Of a stretch of DNA of 39,020 bases, positions 32,466-39,020 are shown one piece after another. Within the stretch, counting starts at the first letter, position 1, and each line of letters opens with the position of its first letter. Origin of the DNA: Candidatus Gastranaerophilales bacterium (GTDB taxonomy: Bacteria > Cyanobacteriota > Vampirovibrionia > Gastranaerophilales > Gastranaerophilaceae); NCBI GenBank assembly GCA_944322885.1, contig CALUQH010000035.1, positions 1 to 39,020 on the forward strand. The letters run 5' to 3'. The translations under genes and the position numbers were made by a program. A model generated the notes under the pieces. That model worked only from the letters and a program-made list of their open reading frames with translations, was not told the origin of the DNA and made no database searches.

Positions 32466-33035
32466 TTATTTAATCTTACGTGCAAGAGATAGTCCGGCAG
32501 GTAAAGCTATAACTACATTTTCATAATCCGGATGAGCATTTATAGCGTCTATAAAAGGTTTGCATTTAGCTTCATGGGATAATACGTTGTCACAGGCGAT
32601 AATTCCGCCTTTTTTCATGTGCTTATCTATAAATTCGAAATACTTTATGTATTCACTTTTATTAGCGTCAACAAATGCAAAGTCAATTATAAAATCATCG
32701 GGTAAATATTCCAGATGCATTAAAGCCGAACCCTTTAAAGTTGTTATTACATCGTCGACATTGCAGATTTTAAAATTTTCTTTAGCAACATCCAGACGTT
32801 TGTCATAAAATTCTATAGTTGTCAGATGGCCGGCGTTTTCCTTCACTGCTTTCCCTAGCCAGATACCCGAATATCCGTTTGATGTTCCGATTTCAAGAAC
32901 ATTTTTAGATTTTTCGGCTTTTACAAGAGTATATAAAAATTCTCCGGTAACACGCGCAATATTCCAGAATTGCTTTTGTGTTTCTTCCAAATTTTTTAGT
33001 ACATTTTCGGTAGTTTCATCAAAATATGTTATCAT
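32466..33035 (-). CDS. Class I SAM-dependent O-methyltransferase
   Basis: A 189-residue small methyltransferase of the caffeoyl-CoA/catechol O-methyltransferase type. NVLEIGTSNGYSGIWLG is the SAM-binding motif I (about residues 45-60), TTIEFYDKRL the acidic loop, FAFVDANKSEY motif IV, and GGIIACDNVL the metal-binding Asp region. Bacterial homologues methylate small phenolics or unknown metabolites. Its start overlaps the beta-propeller gene stop by one base (TGATG), so it is the last gene of the grpE-dnaJ transcript. The substrate is unknown. Confidence 0.88.
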   Translation of the reverse strand: MITYFDETTENVLKNLEETQKQFWNIARVTGEFLYTLVKAEKSKNVLEIGTSNGYSGIWLGKAVKENAGHLTTIEFYDKRLDVAKENFKICNVDDVITTLKGSALMHLEYLPDDFIIDFAFVDANKSEYIKYFEFIDKHMKKGGIIACDNVLSHEAKCKPFIDAINAHPDYENVVIALPAGLSLARKIK

Positions 33036-34501
33036 CAGTTAATCTTTTGAACCCTTTCGGTTACAACTATAGAGCTTGCCGGAATATCTATCGGAATTGA
33101 TTTTATAACCTTATTTGTTCCGAGATCAAAAACAGTGTATAAAGAAGCTTTTGTGTCGGTAATCAAAGCAATATTTGTCCCTTCTATATGGTTAATTTTT
33201 GTTGAAAAACCGTTTGTATTCAAGTAAATTGCATCTGTAAGCTGATCTGTTTTTGTGTCAAGAATTTGAATAGAATTATCGCCGGCGCCCAGTACATATA
33301 ATCTGTCATGGAAAGTTAACATATCTACGGGCTTTTCGCAAATTTCAATTTCCGCAATCAAGCCTATTGTCTGATAATCAATTATCGCAAGACGATTTTT
33401 AGTTCTGCTTGTTATATAAATCTTGTTATTTGTAAATGCAATCTTTGAAACATTCGGGAATTTTCCGATTTCCTTCAACAGATAATTATTGTCAAGTTCT
33501 ATAGCCCAGATATCACGAGTTTTTTTGTCGTAATAAAACAGTTTTGTACCGTCATCAGAAAGTGTCAATTTTTCACACATACCTGTAATTTTAATCTGTT
33601 TAGACAACGTCATTGTTTCAAGGTTCACGGTATAGATGCTTGAATCAACAGAGCTTGAAATATAAGCTATATTCTTGTTTCTGTCAATAACAATTTCATC
33701 GGGCTGAGTTTTTGTATAAATCTGCTTGATAATCTGATCATCCGCAAGCGAAATTACATCCACGGAAGGCTTTTCATAAGCCGTAACAAGCAAAAATTTA
33801 TTATCATAAGCCTGCATAGAAATCGGAACATTTATTTGCTTGAGCGAATATTCGGGAGTCTTTGCTCCGGGATTGAACACCTGAATATTTTTAGAATACG
33901 GAGATGACGCAAAAAAACTTTTATTTTTCAAAGGCGGAATTTGTGAAAGTGTTTTCAAAGTCGAACCAGAAAGTTCAGAAATCACAGGCTTTGAATTTTC
34001 CACCCTTATCCCCGGATCATTGACCGTTTTTATCTGAAGATTACCAACAATTGATTTTAAATTTTCAGGAATAACAAGTCCTTTCGGTACAAGCATATCC
34101 TGAGGTAAAAGTCCTGTTTTTAATTCCATAGGCGGATTTGCCATTTTCCCGACTGTTTTATAACCGCGCGGATCATTTACCACTTTCAAAAGAGCAAAAT
34201 CATTATTCAATATTACAACATCAGGTTTTGAAGCAAGAGTTTTACCTGACGGGTATGTCTGTTTAATCGCAAGAGTTTCAGGATTTAAGATTTTGGCAGG
34301 AAACAACGGAAGATAAATAGTATTATCCGGCAGTATTATTACCCCGTCAAACCTGAAAGTCGTTTTTGGAAAATCCTTTGCTATCAATTTTTGTACATCA
34401 TCGGGAATAGTTGCAGCAAAAGAATAAGCGGAAAGTGAAAATATTGTCACAACCGTTAAAAGTAACTTTGTTGACGCACTTTTAAGCTGCTTTATAAACA
34501 T
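33035..34501 (-). CDS. Secreted YncE-like beta-propeller protein
   Basis: A 488-residue exported protein. A signal peptide (LLLTVVTIFSLSAYSFA) is followed by an N-terminal domain of about 150 residues that I do not recognise, with VIILPDNTIYLPLFPAKILNP. The rest consists of repeated propeller blades of YncE/YVTN type: FLLVTAYEKPSVDVISLADDQ, NIAYISSSVDSSIYTVNLE, KIYITSRTKNRLAIIDY, RLYVLGAGDNSIQILDTKTDQ. Such proteins act as periplasmic scaffolds or binding proteins. Its placement between dnaJ and a methyltransferase, with one-base overlaps on both sides, is odd for an exported protein. Confidence 0.82.
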   Translation of the reverse strand: MFIKQLKSASTKLLLTVVTIFSLSAYSFAATIPDDVQKLIAKDFPKTTFRFDGVIILPDNTIYLPLFPAKILNPETLAIKQTYPSGKTLASKPDVVILNNDFALLKVVNDPRGYKTVGKMANPPMELKTGLLPQDMLVPKGLVIPENLKSIVGNLQIKTVNDPGIRVENSKPVISELSGSTLKTLSQIPPLKNKSFFASSPYSKNIQVFNPGAKTPEYSLKQINVPISMQAYDNKFLLVTAYEKPSVDVISLADDQIIKQIYTKTQPDEIVIDRNKNIAYISSSVDSSIYTVNLETMTLSKQIKITGMCEKLTLSDDGTKLFYYDKKTRDIWAIELDNNYLLKEIGKFPNVSKIAFTNNKIYITSRTKNRLAIIDYQTIGLIAEIEICEKPVDMLTFHDRLYVLGAGDNSIQILDTKTDQLTDAIYLNTNGFSTKINHIEGTNIALITDTKASLYTVFDLGTNKVIKSIPIDIPASSIVVTERVQKIN

Positions 34502-35631
34502 TACTGAAATACCCCTTTTACCTTATCCATAATTGTTGCCTGCTGTTTTGCTTTCTGATTGTTTTGTAATTCATACAATCTTCTGTATAAGCTGCGTTCT
34601 TCATCAGAAAGCTTTGTCGGAGTTTTAACCGCTACAATTACTATATGATCGCCTCTCTGGGACGGTCTTTGAATAAATGGGACACCGGCTCCTTTTATTT
34701 TTATTGAATTACCGCTTTGAATTCCGGGCTGAACAACAATTTTTTGCTCCCCGTTAAGAGTTTTTACAACCACTTCATCGCCAAGAGCTGCCTGAGCAGG
34801 GGTTATATCAAGACGAGAGTAAACATTGTTGCCGTCACGTTTGAAATAATCAGAGGCTTTAACATGCAGCACAACATACAAATCACCTGCCGGCCCGCCG
34901 TTAGTACCTGCATCCCCTTCGCCAGACACTCTGATTTTTGACATATTATCAACACCAGCAGGAATTTTAACATTAATTTTCTTTTCTTTTTGAACTTTAC
35001 CCTGTCCTTTGCAGTACTTACAAGGATTCATAATCTTTTTACCCGTTCCGTGGCAATCAGGACATGTAACAATTTGAGCAAACGAACCCAAAGGGGTGCG
35101 TGTAACTTGCTGTACCTGGCCTGAACCGTGGCAAGTCGGACAGGTTACCGGTTTTGAGCCTTTTTCAGCGCCGGTTCCTCCGCAAGAAGGACAATTTTCA
35201 AGATGGTCAAATTTTATTTCTTTTTCAGTTCCGAATACTGCCTGTTCAAAATCAATTTCAATATCAAGTCTTAAATCATCCCCTTCAACAGGCGCATTAG
35301 GATCCGGTCTCCCGCCAAAACCAAAACCGCCCATACCGCCAAAGAATGAGTTAAATATATCATTCAAATCGCCAAAACCACCCGCAAAAGGCCCGCCGGT
35401 ATCAAATCCTGCATTTTTCAACCCATCCTCGCCGTAACGGTCATAGGTAGCACGTTTATTATCGTCCATTAAGGTCTCATAAGCTTTGCCGAGTTCTTTA
35501 AACTTTTCTTCAGCATCCGGAGCTTTATTAACATCGGGGTGCAATGTTCTTGCTTTCCTTCTGAAAGCAGATTTTATTTCATCTTTCGAGGCATCTTTTG
35601 ATACTCCGAGTATTTCATAGTAATCAGTCAT
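34501..35631 (-). CDS. dnaJ: Chaperone protein DnaJ
   Basis: A 376-residue type I J-protein, co-chaperone of DnaK. The J domain (residues 1-70) has the LHPDVN motif that stimulates DnaK. It is followed by a Gly/Phe region ([26 protein letters not shown]) and four zinc-binding CXXCXGXG repeats ([32 protein letters not shown]), then two substrate-binding beta domains. All parts are intact. It overlaps the next gene by one base. It has an internal extended -10 in the 64-bp grpE-dnaJ gap. dnaK is not in the window. Confidence 0.97.
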   Translation of the reverse strand: MTDYYEILGVSKDASKDEIKSAFRRKARTLHPDVNKAPDAEEKFKELGKAYETLMDDNKRATYDRYGEDGLKNAGFDTGGPFAGGFGDLNDIFNSFFGGMGGFGFGGRPDPNAPVEGDDLRLDIEIDFEQAVFGTEKEIKFDHLENCPSCGGTGAEKGSKPVTCPTCHGSGQVQQVTRTPLGSFAQIVTCPDCHGTGKKIMNPCKYCKGQGKVQKEKKINVKIPAGVDNMSKIRVSGEGDAGTNGGPAGDLYVVLHVKASDYFKRDGNNVYSRLDITPAQAALGDEVVVKTLNGEQKIVVQPGIQSGNSIKIKGAGVPFIQRPSQRGDHIVIVAVKTPTKLSDEERSLYRRLYELQNNQKAKQQATIMDKVKGVFQ

Positions 35632-35666
35632 TTATATAAATTCTTCCCTATCTTCCAATAATATTT

Positions 35667-35675
35667 ATTATAGCA
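35667..35675 (-). promoter_or_regulatory. Extended -10 promoter before dnaJ
   Basis: Minus-strand TGC-TATAAT (hexamer at plus-strand 35667-35672) lies in the grpE-dnaJ gap and would give a leader of about 29 nt containing AGGGA. It may let dnaJ and the downstream genes be expressed apart from grpE. Confidence 0.5.
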
Positions 35676-35695
35676 GAAAAACTGATAGCGAAGTA

Positions 35696-36280
35696 TCAGC
35701 TTTCAGAAGTTGCAACGTTAACAAGTGCAGGTCTTAAGACCTTGTCACCCATTTTATATCCCTTTTGTAATTCATTCAAAATTGTATGTTCCGGTTTATC
35801 TGATGTAGGTGTCCTCATAACAGCATCATGAAAATTCGGGTCAAACTCTTTGCCTTCTGTTTCAATTGTCTCAAGCCCCAACTTTGTCAAAGCATCAATT
35901 ACCTGTTTATGAACAAGATTAAAACTTTCTTTAACCTTTTCACAGTCGTCCACATTTTCAAGAGCCTTTTTACCGCGTTCAAAATTATCAAGAACTTCAA
36001 TCATTTTTTTGAGGGCATTTTCCGTACCAAACTTCAAAAGTTCTTCCCTTTCGTGTTCCTGTCTTTTACGATAATTATCAAAATCTGCTGCAAGTCTTAC
36101 ATACTGCTGGTTTAAGACATCATATTTTTTCTGAAGTTCATTTTCAGCTTCCTGTACCTTATTATTTTCATTACTGTCATTATTTTCAGTTTTTTCTTCT
36201 GCTGAAGCTTCCTGTTTAGCCGCTTGTTCTATATCATCCGGATTTTTAAACGGATTGTTGCTATGATGTTTGTGTGACAT
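35696..36280 (-). CDS. grpE: Nucleotide exchange factor GrpE
   Basis: A 194-residue GrpE that releases ADP from DnaK. The acidic/Glu-Asn-rich N-terminus leads into a long coiled coil (residues about 40-100, with NELQKKYDVLNQQYVRLAADF and the signature DNYRKRQEHEREELLKFG). The C-terminal beta domain ends VLRPALVNVATSES, with the family motif EGKEFDPNFHDAVM. GAGG precedes the ATG. It heads the grpE-dnaJ-propeller-methyltransferase run. No CIRCE element was found, so HrcA control is not supported by the sequence. Confidence 0.95.
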   Translation of the reverse strand: MSHKHHSNNPFKNPDDIEQAAKQEASAEEKTENNDSNENNKVQEAENELQKKYDVLNQQYVRLAADFDNYRKRQEHEREELLKFGTENALKKMIEVLDNFERGKKALENVDDCEKVKESFNLVHKQVIDALTKLGLETIETEGKEFDPNFHDAVMRTPTSDKPEHTILNELQKGYKMGDKVLRPALVNVATSES

Positions 36281-36306
36281 ATCTCTACCTCGTAATCTAT
36301 ATTAAT

Positions 36307-36334
36307 ATTATAGTTTATCAATATTAATAAACAA
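36307..36334 (-). promoter_or_regulatory. Candidate grpE promoter
   Basis: On the minus strand TTGTTT (plus-strand 36329-36334), a 16-bp gap and TATAAT (36307-36312) would start transcription near 36300, leaving a 20-nt leader with GAGG. Confidence 0.45.
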
Positions 36335-36373
36335 CAAAAATTTATTATTTTTTAATAATTCAAGCCGTATTCC

Positions 36374-36430
36374 GTCATGCTGAATTTATTTCAGCATCTC
36401 AAAGAGATCCTGAAACAAGTTCAGGATGAC
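36374..36430. repeat. Palindromic repeat element with 26-bp arms
   Basis: The arms at 36374-36399 and 36405-36430 are inverted copies matching at 22 of 26 positions, separated by CAAAG, so the element can fold into a long hairpin. It lies in the grpE-murA intergenic region. One more arm-like copy lies at 3787-3812. The form (GTCATCCTGAAC..GTTTCAGGATCT) resembles REP/MITE-like dispersed repeats whose translation gives HPELVSG. Confidence 0.8.
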
Positions 36431-36504
36431 CCAAAAGACAAAAACGCAAAATTTATCTTTACATAATTTAACTTATTTACATCAGCAAAAGATAATTGTA
36501 TTAT

Positions 36505-36510
36505 TATAAT
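36505..36510 (+). promoter_or_regulatory. -10 box upstream of murA
   Basis: TATAAT followed by a leader of about 37 nt and an AAAGG site before the TTG start. No -35 match is seen at standard spacing. Confidence 0.4.
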
Positions 36511-36553
36511 GTAAGGTAAATAATTAATTATTTTTTATTAAAAGGTAAGAAAA

Positions 36554-37876
36554 TTGACTCAGAAATATTTTATAAAGGGTGGTACCCCGTTAAGAGGTGA
36601 AGTTTCAATAGGCGGAGCAAAAAATTCAGTGTTAAAACTTATGGCTGCCGCACTATTAGCAAAAGGTGAAACCAAAATTCACAACGTTCCTGATTTAACG
36701 GACGTTGAAATTATGCTGAATGTTATTGCCCAATTAGGAGCAAAAACAACTTATAATAAAGCAGAAAAATCAGTAACAATTGATGCATCGGATTTAACAA
36801 GCATTACCGCAAAATATGAACTGGTAAGCAAGATGCGAGCTTCATTTATAGTTCTCGGGGCGCTTGTGTCACGCTGCAAGGAAGCTATCGTAGCATTACC
36901 CGGTGGATGTGCAATCGGTGAACGCCGCGTTGATTTTCACATTAAAGGACTTGAAGCACTGGGTGCTAAAATCAAAATTGAAAACGGATATGTTCATGCA
37001 AAAGCTTCAAAACTTGTCGGAACAGATATCTATCTTGATATTCCGTCAGTCGGTGCAACCGAAAACCTTATGCTGGCATCAATCCTTGCAGAAGGTTCTA
37101 CAAGAATTCAAAATGCAGCACAAGAACCGGAAATTGTGGATCTGGCAAACTTCTTAAACTCTATGGGTGCAGATGTAATCGGAGCAGGCACTTCTGAAAT
37201 TGTAATTAACGGTGTTAAGCAGGAAAATCTTCATCCTATAGAATACACTACAATTCCTGACAGAATTGAAGCAGGAACATTTATGTCTGCAATTATTGCA
37301 ACTAAAGGAAAAGCTATTATAAAAAATGTTTTCCCTGCTCATTTGACATTCTTTACCGACAAACTTCTTAAAATGGGAGCTAATATTAAACTTATTGAAC
37401 CTAATTCCCTTGAAGTTTCATGCAAAAACAGACTTAATTCAATTAATTTTATTACACAGCCTTATCCGGGATTTCCGACAGATTTGCAGTCAATGGCAAT
37501 GACTCTTTTGACCACTGCAAACGGAGTGGGAATTATTACGGAAAGTCTGTACGAAAACAGATTTATGCAGGTTCCGGAACTCAGACGCATGGGCGCTGAT
37601 ATCCATCAGGACAGAAACCATGCAATAATTAAAGGAGTTAAAAAACTTACAGGCGCAACTTTAGCCGCAAGCGACCTCAGAGCCGGTGCATCTCTTGTAG
37701 TTGCAGCCTTAATGGCTGAGGGCAATTCCACTATCGAAAACTTACATCATATAGATAGAGGATACGAAAATTTTGAAAGTAAGCTAAGATTATTAGGAGG
37801 GAAAATAGAGAGAAGAGATGATGACATAATTTCTCCTGTTGAACCTAAAGTTAACCTAACGGAGGGCTTACTCTAA
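36554..37876 (+). CDS. murA: UDP-N-acetylglucosamine 1-carboxyvinyltransferase
   Basis: A 440-residue enoylpyruvate transferase, first committed step of peptidoglycan synthesis in the cytoplasm. GGAKNSVLKLMAA (residues about 20-32) is the substrate-binding N-terminus with the conserved Lys-Asn. PGGCAIGERRVDFH carries the active-site Cys119, so fosfomycin sensitivity is expected from this residue. The late segments PGFPTDLQSMAM and DLRAGASLVVAALMAEG are also diagnostic. It uses a TTG start, with AAAGG eight bases upstream. The stop overlaps the next start by one base (TAATG), coupling it to the small RWYD protein. Confidence 0.96.
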   Translation: MTQKYFIKGGTPLRGEVSIGGAKNSVLKLMAAALLAKGETKIHNVPDLTDVEIMLNVIAQLGAKTTYNKAEKSVTIDASDLTSITAKYELVSKMRASFIVLGALVSRCKEAIVALPGGCAIGERRVDFHIKGLEALGAKIKIENGYVHAKASKLVGTDIYLDIPSVGATENLMLASILAEGSTRIQNAAQEPEIVDLANFLNSMGADVIGAGTSEIVINGVKQENLHPIEYTTIPDRIEAGTFMSAIIATKGKAIIKNVFPAHLTFFTDKLLKMGANIKLIEPNSLEVSCKNRLNSINFITQPYPGFPTDLQSMAMTLLTTANGVGIITESLYENRFMQVPELRRMGADIHQDRNHAIIKGVKKLTGATLAASDLRAGASLVVAALMAEGNSTIENLHHIDRGYENFESKLRLLGGKIERRDDDIISPVEPKVNLTEGLL

Positions 37877-38220
37877 TGACAGCTGCCTACAAACGCTGGT
37901 ATGATCATGATCCTTTATTACTTGAGGTTATTGAGCTTTTAAAGAATTATCAAACTGAATTGAGAGCTCAGGCAGAAATTTTCTTGCAAAAAATTGAAGA
38001 AAAAGTTTCTAAAGAAACTATTGATAAGTTTTATGCAATGGTAAAACCTGTGAATGCAAATAACCGTTGGTATGATAAAGATCCTGTTATATCAAAGACA
38101 GTTGAAATTTTGAGGATCGTTCCTCCGGAAGCTCAAAAAATTTGTGCCCAAAATTTTATCAGAACTCTTAAAGAAATGGGCATTGAATATGTCAGCCCTA
38201 ATAATACAGATGCTAAATAA
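37876..38220 (+). CDS. Small protein with two RWYD-type repeats, unknown function
   Basis: A 114-residue soluble protein of unknown role. It is an internal duplication: RWYDHDPLLLEVIELL near residue 7 and RWYDKDPVISKTVEIL near residue 63, each followed by a helix with conserved Ala/Phe positions (QAEIFLQKIEEK and CAQNFIRTLKEM). No signal peptide or membrane helix is seen. It is coupled to murA by a one-base overlap and followed 15 bp later by ruvC copy 2. Similar RWYD proteins are, from memory, seen in cyanobacterial relatives, but I cannot check this. Confidence 0.75.
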   Translation: MTAAYKRWYDHDPLLLEVIELLKNYQTELRAQAEIFLQKIEEKVSKETIDKFYAMVKPVNANNRWYDKDPVISKTVEILRIVPPEAQKICAQNFIRTLKEMGIEYVSPNNTDAK

Positions 38221-38235
38221 GGGATAGTTTTTTCA

Positions 38236-38712
38236 ATGAAAATTTTAGGAATTGATCCTGGGCTTGGTATTGTCGGATATTCTATAGTTGAATTTGATGG
38301 AGAAGTTCCTGTCCTTTTGCATTCAGGTTCTATTCAGACCCAAAAAGGTGAAAAAGAGTCTGCAAGATTGTTGGAAATTTTTGAGGATATGACATTAATT
38401 GTTGATAAGTACAAACCTGATTGTGCAGCTATTGAAAAGTTATTTTTCTTCCGCAACAGAACAACGGTTATGCCTGTGGCTCATGCTAGAGGGGTTATTT
38501 TGACTGTATTAGAAAAATTTAAGGTTCCAATTTATGAATATACTCCGATGGAAGTTAAACAAGTTTTGACAGGTTACGGGCGTGCAGATAAAAAAGAGGT
38601 TGAGAGAATGGTAAAATTGTCTTTGGGGGTTGATGTGCTTCCAAAGCTTGATGATACCGTTGATTCAATTGCAATTGCAATTTGTCATACTCGCTCAAGT
38701 ATGGTAGGATAA
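38236..38712 (+). CDS. ruvC: Holliday junction resolvase RuvC, copy 2
   Basis: A 158-residue second RuvC. All four catalytic acidic residues of copy 1 are kept (Asp7, Glu67, Asp140, Asp143), as are the TTVMPVAHARGV and YGRADKKEV blocks. Differences from copy 1 are mostly conservative and lie around residues 39-58 and at the C-terminal end. Synonymous positions have diverged widely, so both copies have been held under protein-level selection or have separate origins. It sits in the murA-RWYD run, with AAGGGA eleven bases upstream, and lacks the leaderless promoter of copy 1. The paralogous membrane gene starts 5 bp after its stop. Confidence 0.94.
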   Translation: MKILGIDPGLGIVGYSIVEFDGEVPVLLHSGSIQTQKGEKESARLLEIFEDMTLIVDKYKPDCAAIEKLFFFRNRTTVMPVAHARGVILTVLEKFKVPIYEYTPMEVKQVLTGYGRADKKEVERMVKLSLGVDVLPKLDDTVDSIAIAICHTRSSMVG

Positions 38713-38717
38713 AATTT

Positions 38718-39020
38718 ATGGATATTAATTGGATTTTATTAAGACAAATTACTGTATTAAGCGCATTTTTTGGATTATTAATCGGTGCGGTTACTTTAAT
38801 ACCTTATGTCGGAATTGTTTCTTTTATATTTTTAATTTGTTTTATTGCTCCGCTTGTTATTTCAATTTTGATAAAATTTAATTGTTTATCTTTAACATCT
38901 ATCAAGGATAGCATAATTGTCGGAGCTATCGCAGGTTTTGTTGCTTATATGGGATTTTCAGTTATATATATACCTATTTCTGTTATTTTGATGAAGTTTT
39001 TTCACTTGGCAGCAAATTAT
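38718..39020 (+). CDS. Membrane protein, paralogue of the 30952 gene (copy 2), cut by the window edge
   Basis: Open from an ATG at 38718 to the last base of the window, 101 codons with no stop. The translation (begins MDINWILLRQITVLSAFFG) differs from copy 1 at 18 of 101 residues, counted by eye, mostly hydrophobic swaps. KDSIIVGAIAGFVAYMGFS is conserved. The first three membrane helices are present. It directly follows ruvC copy 2, which suggests that ruvC-membrane protein is the ancestral gene order. Confidence 0.8.
   Translation, partial: MDINWILLRQITVLSAFFGLLIGAVTLIPYVGIVSFIFLICFIAPLVISILIKFNCLSLTSIKDSIIVGAIAGFVAYMGFSVIYIPISVILMKFFHLAANY

Noticed and set aside
36281-36373. CIRCE/HrcA operator ahead of grpE
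   Set aside because: I looked for TTAGCACTC-N9-GAGTGCTAA on both strands upstream of grpE and dnaJ and found no match.

Overview
The window is an AT-rich (low to mid 30s % GC by eye), gene-dense stretch of a bacterial chromosome. An outer-membrane efflux protein, a Wza-type exporter and several signal-peptide proteins point to a diderm. Low GC, cyanobacteria-style matrixin motifs (HEIGHSLGLKGHS) and a small RWYD-repeat protein next to murA fit a non-photosynthetic cyanobacterial relative such as Gastranaerophilales (Melainabacteria/Vampirovibrionia). That placement is an inference; no rRNA gene is present. I saw no tRNA, rRNA or CRISPR array, and no gene-free gap longer than about 275 bp.

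Layout. 1-2310: the left edge carries a scrap of an insertion-sequence HTH fused to an N-terminally truncated NodT-type efflux protein, followed by a marR-cupin operon with a near-perfect promoter and a palindromic operator. 2339-17000 (all minus strand): a Wzx/Wzy-type surface polysaccharide locus: Wzz-like protein, aldolase with a MptE/DUF115-like tail, CMP-sugar-synthetase-like enzyme, HAD phosphatase, flippase, stand-alone MptE/DUF115-like protein, polymerase, GT2, O-acyltransferase, GT4, polyprenyl-phosphate sugar transferase, PAP2 phosphatase and a radical SAM enzyme. The core (about 8.0-12.3 kb) is markedly more AT-rich than its flanks, as expected for an exchangeable serotype cassette. 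17101-20585: a lipid-kinase-like gene converges on the Wza-like SLBB exporter. 20635-25078: a radical SAM enzyme and an unusual operon in which two distinct paralogues of the 2-hydroxyacyl-CoA dehydratase/activase-related family flank a PHP phosphoesterase. 25162-39020: mostly housekeeping (rarA, EamA transporter, tyrA, ruvC, mtnA, grpE-dnaJ, murA) with lineage-specific genes between.

The polysaccharide genes form an export route: lipid-linked unit made by the sugar transferase and glycosyltransferases, flipped by Wzx, polymerised by Wzy, length set by Wzz, exported by the SLBB protein. No tyrosine kinase with Walker motifs is present; the Wzz-like protein has a C-terminal tail that looks like a kinase remnant. 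The aldolase, CMP-transferase and HAD enzymes could together make and activate an acidic 2-keto sugar.

The most notable points are: two ruvC genes 9 kb apart, each linked to a paralogous membrane-protein gene; a recurring promoter geometry (TGn-TATAAT-6 nt-ATG) that predicts leaderless mRNAs for several genes; the aldolase/CMP/HAD/MptE-like cassette; the activase-PHP-activase operon; and a 26-bp-arm palindromic repeat, one arm of which supplies the C-terminus and stop codon of the aldolase gene.
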